A DNA stretch of 5,349 bases, taken from the NCBI GenBank assembly GCA_900553415.1, contig USDH01000112.1, positions 1 through 5,349 of the forward strand, read 5' to 3'. Below the pieces are notes generated by a model. It was not told where the DNA came from. It was given only the letters and a program-made list of their open reading frames with translations, and searched no databases. This document shows positions 1 through 5,349 of the stretch, in pieces. The DNA is from an uncultured Collinsella sp. Its GTDB lineage: Bacteria > Actinomycetota > Coriobacteriia > Coriobacteriales > Coriobacteriaceae. Every line of letters begins with the position of its first letter. Within the stretch, counting starts at the first letter, position 1. Made by a program: the position numbers and the translations under genes.

Positions 1-1
1 C

Positions 2-298
2 CAGCTGGTGGAGTACATCGGCTACTTTGAGGCCATCGTCTGGCCCATCATGGCCATCTCGATGCTGATCGAAAAGACCTCCCGCGGCAAGGCGTCCCTC
101 AACCGCGTCACCGAGCTGCTGGACGCCCCCATCGACGTGACCGACCGGGTCGATGTGCACGAACTGACCGCCCCCAAAGGCGGCATCGAGTTCCGCCACC
201 TGACCTTCCGCTACCCGGATGGCGAGTATGATGTGCTGCAGGACATCAGCTTCACCGTCACCCCCGGCGAGAGCGTGGGCATCGTAGGCAAGACCGGT
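2..298 (+). pseudogene. ABC exporter fragment: end of TMD and start of NBD, cut at Walker A
   Basis: This stretch, in frame with the RecN part, matches a multidrug/lipid-type ABC exporter half-transporter. Residues 9-30 (AIVWPIMAISMLIEKTSRGKAS) are the typical end of the last transmembrane helix and the coupling to the linker. Residues 58-93 are the start of the nucleotide-binding domain: GIEFRHLTFRYP with the A-loop aromatic, then VLQDISFTVTPGESVGIVG leading into Walker A. Everything an exporter needs after that is missing: Q-loop, LSGGQ signature, its own Walker B and D-loop. Its codons are almost all C/G-ending, with GCC favoured for Ala, while the RecN part uses more A/T-ending codons and GCG, which fits two different source genes. 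The exporter's own 5' end lies outside the window. Subfamily and substrate cannot be told from this fragment. Confidence 0.8.
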
Positions 299-1831
299 GC
301 CGGCAAGACCGCGCTGCTCTCGGCGCTCAAGCTCATTTTGGGCGAGCGTGCAGATTCGTCGACCGTGCGCGAGGGAGAGGCGCTGGCGAGCGTCGAGGCA
401 CGCTTGTTCGACGGCCCGCACGACACGGAGGGCTTTGCCGTGCAGCGCAGCCTTTCTGCCGAGGGTCGCAGCCGCGTCAAGATTGACGGCCGCATCGCCA
501 GCGTGCGCGAGCTTTCCGAGCGCGTCGGCGTGATGATGGATCTGTGCGGCCAGCATGAACATCAGCGTCTGCTCGATCCGGCGCATCATGTTGCCATGGT
601 TGATGCCTGGGCTGGTCGCTCTGCGCTCGAGGCGCTCGACCGTTACCGTGCCTGCTTCAAGGCGTCGCGTGCGGCTGCCAAGGAGGTCCGTCGCGTAGAG
701 GAGGCATCGCGTGCGCAGGGGAGTCGCGTCGAGGAGGCGCGCTTCGCCCTGGAGCGTATCGCCGAGGTCGACCCCAAGCCGGGTGAGTATGAGGAACTCG
801 AGGAACTGCTGCCGCGCTCCGAACATGCCGAGGTACTGGTTGCCACAGCTAACGATGCCCATGCATCGCTTGCCGCCGAAGGTGGAGCGCTCGATGCCGT
901 GAACAGCGCCGTGGCAGAGCTTTCCCGTATGGCTACCGTCGATCGCAAACTGGGCGACATTGCCGATGCGCTTTCGGATGCCTGCATCTCCCTTGAGGAT
1001 AGCGCGAACGAGCTTCGTGCCTATCGCGATGGCGTCGCCTTCGACCCGCGCGAGCTCGCTCGCATGCGTGAGCGGTATTCCGACCTCAAGGGCCTGTTGC
1101 GTCAGTGGGGTCCCACCATGGACGATGTTTTTGCCATGCGCGATCGCTCGCAAGAGCTGCTGTCCCTGGTCGATGATGGCGATGAACAGATCAAAAAGGC
1201 GCGTGAGGCACTCGGGAGCGCCGAGCGCGAGCTGTTCGCTGCCGCCAAGGCACTCAAGCGTGCGCGTAATACCGCTGCTCCGCGTTTTTGTCACGAGGTT
1301 GGCCGCCAAATGGCGCGCCTGGAGATGGGCGGCGCCGAGCTCGTTTGGGAGTCGCGTGATCTTCCGCGCGCCGAGTGGACGCCGGCGGGTCCTTCAAGCT
1401 ACGAGCTTTTGTATCGCAGCGGTGTCGGCTTGACGCCGCGTCCCCTGCGCCGCATTGCCTCGGGCGGCGAGCTCAGCCGCGTCATGCTGGCGAGCAAGGT
1501 GGTCTTGGGTAATGCTGACGGCGTCGACACACTGGTATTTGACGAGGTCGATGCCGGTGTCGGCGGCTCCACGGCTCGTGCTCTTGCTGGTGTGCTGGCC
1601 GATCTTGCCGCTACGCATCAAGTGATTGTCGTAACCCACTTGGCGCAAGTCGCCGTCATGGCCGACAAGCATTATGTTGTCAGCAAGGAGCCGGGCGATG
1701 TTCCCCAGACGCATTTGGACGAGGTAACCGGCGAAGCGCGTACCGCCGAGATTGCCCGCATGTTGAGCGGCGATCAGTCCGAGGCAAGCTTGGCCCACGC
1801 AAAGCAGATGCTCGAAGAAGTTCGAGGCTAG
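2..1831 (+). CDS. recN: DNA repair protein RecN, N-terminus replaced by an ABC exporter fragment (5' partial, chimeric)
   Basis: RecN is a cytoplasmic SMC-like ATPase that acts early in double-strand break repair. The frame is open at the left edge; GTG at 8 is only the first possible start in the window, and residue numbers count from it. Residues 1-93 read as an ABC exporter. Walker A (GKTGAGKT) is at 94-101. From ALLSALK (102) everything is RecN: the CGQHEHQRLLDP block at 180-191, a long charged coiled-coil region of about 205-420, the SGGELSRVMLASK signature at 485-497, Walker B with catalytic Glu (LVFDEVDAGVGG) at 509-520, and the VVTHLAQVA switch-His region at 541-549. The RecN part is about 514 residues, matching a normal RecN (about 550-575) that lacks only its first ~30 residues. 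The stop is TAG at 1829-1831. No ribosome binding site or native recN start is visible. RecN identity is secure; whether this fused protein exists in a cell is doubtful. Confidence 0.88.
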   Translation, partial: QLVEYIGYFEAIVWPIMAISMLIEKTSRGKASLNRVTELLDAPIDVTDRVDVHELTAPKGGIEFRHLTFRYPDGEYDVLQDISFTVTPGESVGIVGKTGAGKTALLSALKLILGERADSSTVREGEALASVEARLFDGPHDTEGFAVQRSLSAEGRSRVKIDGRIASVRELSERVGVMMDLCGQHEHQRLLDPAHHVAMVDAWAGRSALEALDRYRACFKASRAAAKEVRRVEEASRAQGSRVEEARFALERIAEVDPKPGEYEELEELLPRSEHAEVLVATANDAHASLAAEGGALDAVNSAVAELSRMATVDRKLGDIADALSDACISLEDSANELRAYRDGVAFDPRELARMRERYSDLKGLLRQWGPTMDDVFAMRDRSQELLSLVDDGDEQIKKAREALGSAERELFAAAKALKRARNTAAPRFCHEVGRQMARLEMGGAELVWESRDLPRAEWTPAGPSSYELLYRSGVGLTPRPLRRIASGGELSRVMLASKVVLGNADGVDTLVFDEVDAGVGGSTARALAGVLADLAATHQVIVVTHLAQVAVMADKHYVVSKEPGDVPQTHLDEVTGEARTAEIARMLSGDQSEASLAHAKQMLEEVRG

Positions 1832-1849
1832 GTCGTATCAGCGGTGTTG

Positions 1850-1883
1850 GTGGGACAAAATAGACTGAAATTTTTTGTCCCAC
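1850..1883. terminator. Inverted repeat between convergent genes, candidate bidirectional terminator
   Basis: The arms GTGGGACAAAA (1850-1860) and TTTTGTCCCAC (1873-1883) are perfect 11-bp complements around a 12-nt loop. The element sits 18 bp after the recN stop and 8 bp before the end of the minus-strand regulator, where a shared terminator is expected. The A and T runs lie inside the stem, so neither strand has a classical U-tract after the hairpin. The terminator role is therefore inferred from position and could be wrong; a dispersed intergenic repeat is the alternative. Confidence 0.5.
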
Positions 1884-1891
1884 TACGCGTT

Positions 1892-2749
1892 TTACTCAAC
1901 GACCTTGTCCGGCTGGATGAGCTCCTCGTAGTAGCTGATATGTTCGCGAGCGTCTTCAATCTCGGGCAGCAGGAAGTTGTAGATGACTTCGATGATCATC
2001 GTGGCGCTGATCTTGGAGAACGCAAAGTCACCCGTCGTCAGCAGCGCTTCATGGTTGACGGTATTAAAAGTGTAGTCTGCCAGGCGCGCGAGTGGAGACT
2101 TGCTGTCGCTGCTGATGACGACTACGGTGGCACCGCAGTCGCGAGCCGCTTTTGCCATGCGATTCAGTCGGCGCGACTTGCCGGAGTTTGAGATGAGCAC
2201 GATGACGTCACCCGGGCGCAACGTGAGCGCAAAGCCGATAGATGTCTCGCTAATGGTGCTTGCCATGCAGCGCAGGCCCAGCTGCGAAAACTTAAACGTC
2301 GCATCGAGCGCGACCGCGTTCGTATTGCCCACAGCCGCAAACTCAATAACCCCTGCATGCTTAAGGGCATGCACAACAGCCGCCAACGTATCGTGGTCGA
2401 TCCCGTCGATGGTCGCATTAAGCTCGCTCACCTTAGCAGCCAGGATGTTCTTGAGGCTCTGCTCCATATTGTCGAGCGAGACCTCGTCAGTCAGGCCCTC
2501 GTTGCGCTGGCTTTCCAAATCCCTCGCCAACGAAAACTGAAAGCTGCGGAAGCTGCCAAAGCCCAGCTTGCGGCAAAAGCGCGAAACCGTCGCCTCGGAC
2601 GTTGCGGCGGCTCGTGAGAGCTGGGCGGCCGTCAGGCGCGGCGCCTCGGACTGGTGCTCCAATATATAGTCGACAATGCGCTGCTCGGACTCACTGTATC
2701 CCTGGTGGGTACTAATGAGGGAAAGTGCGCTCTTGCTACTATCGGTCAT
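1892..2749 (-). CDS. MurR/RpiR family transcriptional regulator (HTH_6 + SIS domain)
   Basis: A 285-residue cytoplasmic DNA-binding regulator, the usual length for the RpiR/MurR family. Residues about 1-80 form the HTH_6 domain, with the helix-turn-helix around LTAAQLSRAAATSEATVSRF (39-58) and the family-typical continuation CRKLGFGSFRSF. Residues about 130-255 form a SIS (sugar isomerase) domain, with AAVGNTNAVALDA at 138-150 and the phosphosugar-binding loop ISNSGKS at 186-192, followed by VVVISSD at 209-215. Members of this family sense sugar phosphates and repress or activate nearby sugar genes. The start at 2749 is preferred over an in-frame ATG at 2797: AGGAG lies 7 nt upstream of it, whereas the earlier ATG has no ribosome binding site and lies at or upstream of the expected transcript start. 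It is divergent from the fructose-family PTS gene, so that gene and its own promoter are the likely targets. The ligand is not known; a product of the adjacent PTS is a reasonable guess. Confidence 0.92.
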   Translation of the reverse strand: MTDSSKSALSLISTHQGYSESEQRIVDYILEHQSEAPRLTAAQLSRAAATSEATVSRFCRKLGFGSFRSFQFSLARDLESQRNEGLTDEVSLDNMEQSLKNILAAKVSELNATIDGIDHDTLAAVVHALKHAGVIEFAAVGNTNAVALDATFKFSQLGLRCMASTISETSIGFALTLRPGDVIVLISNSGKSRRLNRMAKAARDCGATVVVISSDSKSPLARLADYTFNTVNHEALLTTGDFAFSKISATMIIEVIYNFLLPEIEDAREHISYYEELIQPDKVVE

Positions 2750-2797
2750 GGATGGCTCCTGGTTGGCATGAAAATCTAACTTGATTTGCAATGCCAT

Positions 2798-2803
2798 AGT
2801 ATA
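2798..2803 (-). promoter_or_regulatory. Candidate -10 element of the RpiR-type regulator
   Basis: On the minus strand this reads TATACT, five of six matches to the sigma-70-type TATAAT. It would start transcription near 2790, giving a leader of about 40 nt before the chosen ATG at 2749. No good -35 hexamer is visible at 16-18 nt spacing, so this is a weak call; an activator or poor promoter are both possible. Confidence 0.35.
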
Positions 2804-2865
2804 CGGGCATTTTCAATTACAAGATACACCTTGCCGTTTCAAGTGTTGATGGTAAACTTTCACTT

Positions 2866-2877
2866 ACCGTTTACGGT
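2866..2877. promoter_or_regulatory. Candidate operator: 12-bp perfect palindrome
   Basis: The sequence ACCGTTTACGGT is perfectly self-complementary apart from its central TT. It overlaps a wider inverted repeat, GTAAAC (2852-2857) and GTTTAC (2869-2874), and a GGTAA/TTACC pair (2851-2855 and 2864-2868). It lies midway between the divergent regulator and PTS genes, where a dimeric RpiR-type protein would be expected to bind. Function is inferred from symmetry and position only. Confidence 0.35.
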
Positions 2878-2879
2878 TA

Positions 2880-2894
2880 TGAAAGAACCTTTCA
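2880..2894. promoter_or_regulatory. Candidate operator: TGAAAG-N3-CTTTCA palindrome
   Basis: Perfect 6-bp arms TGAAAG (2880-2885) and CTTTCA (2889-2894) flank AAC, giving a 15-bp two-fold symmetric site in the divergent intergenic region. The CTTTCA half-site recurs at 2857-2862 and 2943-2948, which looks like a repeated binding element. A weak promoter-like pair upstream (TTGCCG at 2831-2836, 16 nt, TAAACT at 2853-2858) would place this site just downstream of a PTS transcript start, a repressor-type position. The natural candidate to bind is the adjacent RpiR-type regulator. Confidence 0.4.
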
Positions 2895-2960
2895 CCGGAG
2901 AATTGCGCCTTGTCTCTTCTCACGCGGACGGTAGGTTGGTATCTTTCAGTTGTGGAAAAG

Positions 2961-2999
2961 CGCGCAAGGATGCGCGTGTAGGGGAGCGCCTGCGGGCGC
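2961..2999 (+). promoter_or_regulatory. Two GC-rich hairpins in the PTS leader
   Basis: CGCGCA (2961-2966) and TGCGCG (2971-2976) close a four-base AGGA loop; GCGCC (2986-2990) and GGCGC (2995-2999) close a TGCG loop. Both stems are perfect and end 9 nt before the Shine-Dalgarno region. TGCGC at 2971-2975 can instead pair with GCGCA at 2996-3000, so the two hairpins and the long pairing exclude each other. No U-tract follows, so they are not terminators. A role in translation or mRNA stability is possible, but GC-rich sequence yields such stems by chance. Confidence 0.3.
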
Positions 3000-3007
3000 A
3001 GTACTCA

Positions 3008-3016
3008 AGAAGGAGG
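3008..3016 (+). promoter_or_regulatory. Ribosome binding site of the PTS gene
   Basis: AGAAGGAGG is a near-perfect Shine-Dalgarno sequence, 5 nt before ATG at 3022. It fixes the start there: the reading frame stays open upstream to a TTG at 2950, but that stretch has no such site and no family similarity. Confidence 0.85.
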
Positions 3017-3021
3017 GACAC

Positions 3022-5025
3022 ATGGCTAAGTTTGACATCATCGCCGCTACCGGTTGCCCGACCGGCATCGCGCACACCTTCATGGCGAAGGAGGCGCTGG
3101 AGAAGGCAGCTGCCGAGCGAGGTCTGACCATTAAGGTTGAGACCCATGGCCAGGTCGGTGTCGAGAACGAGCTCACCAAGAGCGAGATCGCCGGTGCCAA
3201 GGCCGTCGTCGTCGCAGCCGATAAGGATGTCCAGGCGGAGCGTTTCGCCGGCAAGCGCATGGTTTCCGTTGGTGTTTCCAAGGCCCTGTCCGTTGAGGCA
3301 GCCGGTAAGCTGATCGACCGCGCGCTCGCCGCCAAGGGTGACGACTCGGTTGCGGCTGCTGCCGATGTCGAGGATGAGGTCGAGGAGAAGGAGTCCATCG
3401 GCCACATCATCTACAAGCACCTCATGAACGGCGTCAGCCACATGCTGGTCTTCGTCGTCGCCGGTGGTGTCCTGACCGCCGTTTCGTTCCTGTGGGGCAT
3501 CACGTCCTTCGATTCGACGGCGTCTGACTACAACAGTTTTGCTGCGATGCTCAAGATCATCGGCGGCATCGCCATGAACCTTATGGTTCCCGTGCTTTCC
3601 GCCTACATCGCCGAGTCTATCGGCAAGCGCCCGGCACTCGTCCCCGGCTTTGTTGCCGGTATGATCGCCATCCAGGGTCTGCCCGTTAACGCCGAGACCG
3701 GTATGATCGACGCCGGCGGCGCCGGCGTGGGCTTCGGTTTCCTGGGCGGCATCGTCGGCGGCTTCCTCGCTGGCTATGTCATCCTGCTGCTCGAGAAGGT
3801 CTTCTCCAAGCTGCCCAAGAATCTGGACGGCCTCAAGGCTATCTTCCTGTACCCGCTGTTCTCGACCGCCATCGTCGGCCTGGTCATGCTCGGCATCTCC
3901 GGCCCCATGGCTGCCATCAACACCGCCATGATGGACTTCCTCAAGGGTCTGTCTGCCTCTGGCGCCATTGTCCTGGGCCTTGCCATCGGCTGCATGTGCG
4001 CCGTTGACATGGGCGGCCCGGTCAACAAGGCTGCTTACGTCACCGGTACCGCTATGCTCACCGAGGCACTGGCTGCCGGCGTTGGCACCGATACCTACAA
4101 CTTCGGCACCAACTTCATGGCTGCCGTCTCCGCCGCCTGCATCGTTCCGCCGCTGATCACCACCTTCGCCGTCGTCGTCGGCAAGAAGTACTTCAGCCAG
4201 GAGGATCATGACGCCGGTATCGTCAACCTCATCCTTGGTTGCACCCACATCACCGAGGGCGCCATTCCGTTCATGACCAAGAACATCTGGCCCGTCATGC
4301 CCATCATGATGCTTGGCTCCTCCATCGCCTCGATCCTGACCATTATGTTCAACGTTCACGATCCGGCGCCCCACGGCGGCTTCCTGGTCCTGCCCGTTGT
4401 CGAGAACGGTCCGCTGTGGGTCCTCGCAATCCTCATCGGTGCTGTGGTCGGCGGCATCCTGTTCGTGGCCTTCAAGAAGTACGACTTCGAGAAGAATCAG
4501 AAGGCCGCTCCTGCAGCCAAGCCGGTTGAGGCCCCCAAGGCCGCTGCCGTCGAGGCTCCCAAGTCCGAGGCTGCCGACTTCGTGAAGGTCGAGAACGTAT
4601 TTGTCGCCGAGGACTTCGCTTCTCGTGACGAGGCTCTGAGCTTTGTCTCCAACCAGGCTGTCAAGGCCGGTATCGCCAACGACGCCGACGCCGTGATGAA
4701 CGCCTTCCTGGCCCGTGAGGCCGAGGGCACCACGGGCATGATGGAGGGCTTCGCCATCCCGCATGCCAAGTCCGACGCTATTACCGAGGCTGCCGTCATC
4801 GTCGTTAAGGACGAGTCTGGCGTGACCGGTTGGGATACCATGGACGGCGCTCCCGTTAACGTGGCTATCGCCCTGCTCATCCCCGGTGCCCAGGCCGGCA
4901 CTACGCACCTCAAGATCCTGTCCAAGGTCGCCGAGGCGCTCATGGACGAGGAATTCCGTGCCACCGTCAAGGGTTCCACCGACGCCGCCGAGATCGCCAA
5001 GACGATCAACGCCCGCCTGGTCTAA
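3022..5025 (+). CDS. Fructose-family PTS permease, EIIB-EIIC-EIIA fusion
   Basis: A 667-residue membrane permease that takes up a fructose-like sugar and phosphorylates it with phosphate passed from PEP through EI and HPr. Residues 1-~103 are EIIB(Fru): FDIIAATGCPTGIAHTFMA with phospho-acceptor Cys12. An acidic linker follows (about 107-124). Residues ~125-485 are EIIC(Fru), with roughly nine to ten hydrophobic segments and the family motifs GGPVNKAAY (331-339) and ITEGAIPF (410-417). A flexible Ala/Pro/Lys linker (about 491-517) leads to EIIA (about 520-667), with phospho-acceptor His581 in GFAIPHAKS. All catalytic residues are present, so the protein looks intact. The start at 3022 puts the EIIB motif at the N-terminus behind a strong Shine-Dalgarno. 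The gene has its own terminator and no fruK-like kinase beside it. Codons are strongly C-ending, suggesting high expression. Fructose is the default substrate; mannose, 2-O-mannosylglycerate or another fructose-family sugar cannot be excluded. Confidence 0.95.
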   Translation: MAKFDIIAATGCPTGIAHTFMAKEALEKAAAERGLTIKVETHGQVGVENELTKSEIAGAKAVVVAADKDVQAERFAGKRMVSVGVSKALSVEAAGKLIDRALAAKGDDSVAAAADVEDEVEEKESIGHIIYKHLMNGVSHMLVFVVAGGVLTAVSFLWGITSFDSTASDYNSFAAMLKIIGGIAMNLMVPVLSAYIAESIGKRPALVPGFVAGMIAIQGLPVNAETGMIDAGGAGVGFGFLGGIVGGFLAGYVILLLEKVFSKLPKNLDGLKAIFLYPLFSTAIVGLVMLGISGPMAAINTAMMDFLKGLSASGAIVLGLAIGCMCAVDMGGPVNKAAYVTGTAMLTEALAAGVGTDTYNFGTNFMAAVSAACIVPPLITTFAVVVGKKYFSQEDHDAGIVNLILGCTHITEGAIPFMTKNIWPVMPIMMLGSSIASILTIMFNVHDPAPHGGFLVLPVVENGPLWVLAILIGAVVGGILFVAFKKYDFEKNQKAAPAAKPVEAPKAAAVEAPKSEAADFVKVENVFVAEDFASRDEALSFVSNQAVKAGIANDADAVMNAFLAREAEGTTGMMEGFAIPHAKSDAITEAAVIVVKDESGVTGWDTMDGAPVNVAIALLIPGAQAGTTHLKILSKVAEALMDEEFRATVKGSTDAAEIAKTINARLV

Positions 5026-5060
5026 TCCCGCAACACGCGAATTCCATCGCCCCCTGTAAC

Positions 5061-5096
5061 AAAGGCGAGGACTCCACCAGGAGCCCCCGCCTTTTT
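5061..5096 (+). terminator. Rho-independent terminator of the PTS gene
   Basis: AAAGGCG (5061-5067) pairs with CGCCTTT (5088-5094), and inside it CTCC (5072-5075) pairs with GGAG (5080-5083) around an ACCA loop, with GG-CC pairs and two mismatches between. The stem runs into TTTTT at 5092-5096. It lies 35 bp after the stop codon, so the PTS gene appears to end its transcript here. Confidence 0.9.
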
Positions 5097-5104
5097 CATA
5101 CAGC

Positions 5105-5151
5105 CCGGCACTTAGGGACGTTCCATTCCTGCCGGCACCCCTGGACACTCC
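5105..5151. repeat. Imperfect direct repeat, two 20-bp units
   Basis: Units at 5105-5124 and 5132-5151 both begin CCGGCAC and end in GGAC followed by a four-base variant and C: 14 of 20 positions match, with start-to-start spacing of 27 bp. The meaning is unknown; it may be a piece of a dispersed intergenic repeat. Confidence 0.4.
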
Positions 5152-5303
5152 TCAGTTCTCAAGATGGGCATACAAAGCCCCATCAACCGGATCTCACACA
5201 CGAACAGTAATTCAGCCAGAATTCCTTTCGCACGATATTTCTTGGACCGACCCAGTTATCGCAGCTCGCCTGCCGGGCGGGGCGGTTAAGTTTGTCGCGA
5301 GTT

Positions 5304-5349
5304 CCGCACGCAAAGGAAAGCACTTAATGTGCTTTCCGTCTTGCGCAGG
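5304..5349. repeat. Long imperfect hairpin at the right edge
   Basis: GGAAAGCAC (5315-5323) and GTGCTTTCC (5329-5337) are perfect complements around TTAAT. Pairing resumes outside a small internal loop, CGCAA (5309-5313) with TTGCG (5341-5345), and then CC (5304-5305) with GG (5348-5349), so the structure may continue past the window. Neither strand has a proper U-tract after the inner stem, which argues against a simple terminator. It may be a structured RNA, part of a leader, or an intergenic repeat element. Confidence 0.5.

Larger units (their letters stand above)
5097..5349. other. Non-coding stretch after the PTS terminator
   Basis: No gene is supported here on either strand. The only plus-strand ATG frame of note (5164-5289, 41 codons) has no ribosome binding site and no recognisable protein. 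The region holds an imperfect direct repeat (5105-5124 and 5132-5151) and a long imperfect hairpin at the right edge (from about 5304). No clear promoter was found. Confidence 0.6.

Noticed and set aside
643..987. Serine/alanine-rich minus-strand frame inside recN
   Set aside because: It is the antisense of the RecN coiled-coil region, with no independent start signal or family likeness.
2750..2797. Longer start for the RpiR-type regulator at 2797
   Set aside because: There is no ribosome binding site there, and it lies next to the candidate -10 box, at or upstream of the expected transcript start; the ATG at 2749 has AGGAG at good spacing.
2880..2894. Catabolite-responsive (cre) site for CcpA
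   Set aside because: The arms resemble a cre, but the central CG and the 14-bp layout are missing, and the likely host is not a Firmicute.
2950..3021. Upstream in-frame TTG start for the PTS gene
   Set aside because: The 24 extra residues are Cys/Gly/Ala-rich, unlike any EIIB N-terminus, and a strong Shine-Dalgarno sits directly before the ATG at 3022.
2920..5148. 742-codon open frame on the minus strand, opposite the PTS gene
   Set aside because: It is a shadow of the strongly C-ending codon use in the PTS gene: the translation is low-complexity Gly/Asp/His/Val-rich with no recognisable domain, while the plus strand encodes a complete, motif-bearing permease.
5164..5289. Small 41-residue protein in the 3' region
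   Set aside because: It has no ribosome binding site, no hydrophobic or other protein-like pattern, and codon use unlike the neighbouring genes.

Overview
The window looks like chromosome from a GC-rich actinobacterium, most likely a Coriobacteriia gut anaerobe such as Collinsella. This is inferred from C/G-ending codon preference, the RecN and PTS protein style, and familiar-looking intergenic repeats. It is not proven by any marker gene.

Layout: (1) Positions 2-1831, plus strand, form one open frame that enters from beyond the left edge. Its first ~95 residues are an ABC exporter (end of the transmembrane domain and start of the nucleotide-binding domain). From the Walker A motif onward it is RecN, the SMC-like DNA repair ATPase. 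The switch falls exactly inside the Walker A sequence both families share, so it is either a real fusion or, more likely, an assembly misjoin. (2) Positions 1850-1883 hold an 11-bp inverted repeat between two convergent genes. (3) Positions 1892-2749, minus strand, encode a complete MurR/RpiR-family regulator (HTH_6 plus SIS phosphosugar-binding domain). (4) Positions 2750-3021 are a divergent control region with several short palindromes and, next to the PTS start, two GC-rich hairpins. (5) Positions 3022-5025, plus strand, encode a complete fructose-family PTS permease in the order IIB-IIC-IIA, followed by a strong Rho-independent terminator at 5061-5096. (6) Positions 5097-5349 are non-coding, with an imperfect direct repeat and a long hairpin that runs to the right edge.

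The regulator and the permease form a self-contained divergent unit. The permease would import and phosphorylate a fructose-like sugar, and the regulator would sense a phosphosugar through its SIS domain and act on the palindromes between the two genes. No sugar-phosphate kinase or hydrolase lies in the window, so the exact substrate is open. I see no CRISPR array, tRNA, rRNA, insertion sequence or clearly new defence or other system. The chimeric RecN frame is the most unusual object here.
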